A stretch of DNA of 64,000 nucleotides from Spirogloea muscicola (taxonomy: Eukaryota; Streptophyta; Zygnematophyceae; Spirogloeales; Spirogloeaceae), in assembly GCA_009602725.1 (NCBI GenBank), contig WELB01000064.1:407462-471461 (forward strand), in the 5' to 3' direction. Both the position numbers and the translations under genes were made by a program. The notes beneath the pieces were generated by a model, which saw only the letters and a program-made list of their open reading frames with translations, was not told where the DNA came from and did no database searches. Shown here one piece after another: positions 63,728 through 64,000 of the stretch (position 1 is its first letter; every line of letters begins with the position of its first letter).

Positions 63728-64000
63728 GCCGACGACAGCCGGGCGCCCGCGAAGGTCGTCCTCAGGTAGGAGATCCACAGCCTGGTCGAAGGCCGCCTCC
63801 TCCACCTTCGCCATGCACCCGTGACTGAGCACGCAAGTCGAGGGGCGCATATCGGACTGCCCGCTGCACCAGGTCAGGGTGGGCCGGCAGCAGCACAATC
63901 GCGGGCTGAGCGGAGGGCCGCCTGGAAGGGCAGCGGGCCGGTCTGCACGCCAGCTGCTTTGCAAGCCGCTTTCTGTTTGCAATCAGAAGAGAGTGTGGTA
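63728..64000 (-). other. Open frame interrupted by the T-family element (right part)
   Basis: From 63982 the minus strand is open with HGCMAKVEEAAFDQAVDLLP, EDDLRGRPAVVG up to the insertion. Excising the T element and one duplication joins this in the same frame to FLPRGATSLTALPIHAALAM. The protein is not recognised; it could be a host exon or another transposon ORF. The window ends before its beginning is clear. Confidence 0.4.

Overview
The window looks like nuclear DNA of a green-lineage eukaryote, probably a GC-rich alga. Three host genes at the left end carry GT-AG introns: a papain-fold-like gene, the splicing factor CWC15 and the plastid chaperone ORANGE (OR). ORANGE occurs only in photosynthetic lineages. 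Interstitial telomere repeats are TTTAGGG, the plant/trebouxiophyte type; the TTTTAGGG of Chlamydomonas-like algae is not seen. I cannot name the species. No rRNA or tRNA gene, CRISPR array or prokaryotic-style operon was seen.

Layout. 1-7.1 kb holds the host genes: papain-like gene (+, 5' end outside the window), CWC15 (-), and OR (+). A 5'-truncated LINE lies between the divergent CWC15 and OR genes. From 7.1 kb to the right edge the DNA is almost wholly layered retrotransposon debris. Ty3/gypsy chromoviruses (gag with CCHC knuckle, protease, RT with YLDD, RNase H, integrase, C-terminal chromodomain) occur in both orientations. I sort their LTRs by first bases into five local families: A (TGTAATGAAACAGCCG), B (TGTAACGTCCCCACCG), C (TGTAACATTCCCTCCG), D (TGTAACATTCCCATCG) and E (TGTAACGTCCCCCCG). 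Primer-binding sites read TGGTATCAGAGG, the initiator tRNA-Met type. Two elements are complete with 5-bp target duplications: a family B element at 42616-49544 (AACGG) and a family A element at 51071-56672 (CGTCC). They sit in the two LTRs of one family C element (42583-57223), a nested set. Solo LTRs with clear duplications lie at 10260-10820 (CGGTA), 28519-29105 (GTCGC) and 32690-33235 (CCAAT).

Other elements: a second Ty3-like lineage whose integrase is followed by a PHD finger (14346-15668); LINEs with a CCHC plus restriction-like-endonuclease C-terminus ending in LLTRGY or a variant and a short 3' hairpin (3975-4904, 14.1 kb, 16.2 kb, 19.1 kb, 24857-25291, 55509-55645, 58-60.5 kb, 61.5-62.1 kb); and a family (T) bounded by TGTCGTGC/GCACGACA at 7854-8364, 20673-22137 and 62440-63727. 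Telomere repeats are embedded at 19111-19136 and 38757-38790. An AT-rich inverted pair of retroviral-type protease relics lies at 60590-61530.

How it works together: almost every transposon ORF is broken by frameshifts, stops, deletions or later insertions, so the right-hand 57 kb reads as an insertion graveyard, consistent with pericentromeric or subtelomeric heterochromatin (inference). The three host genes appear intact where visible.
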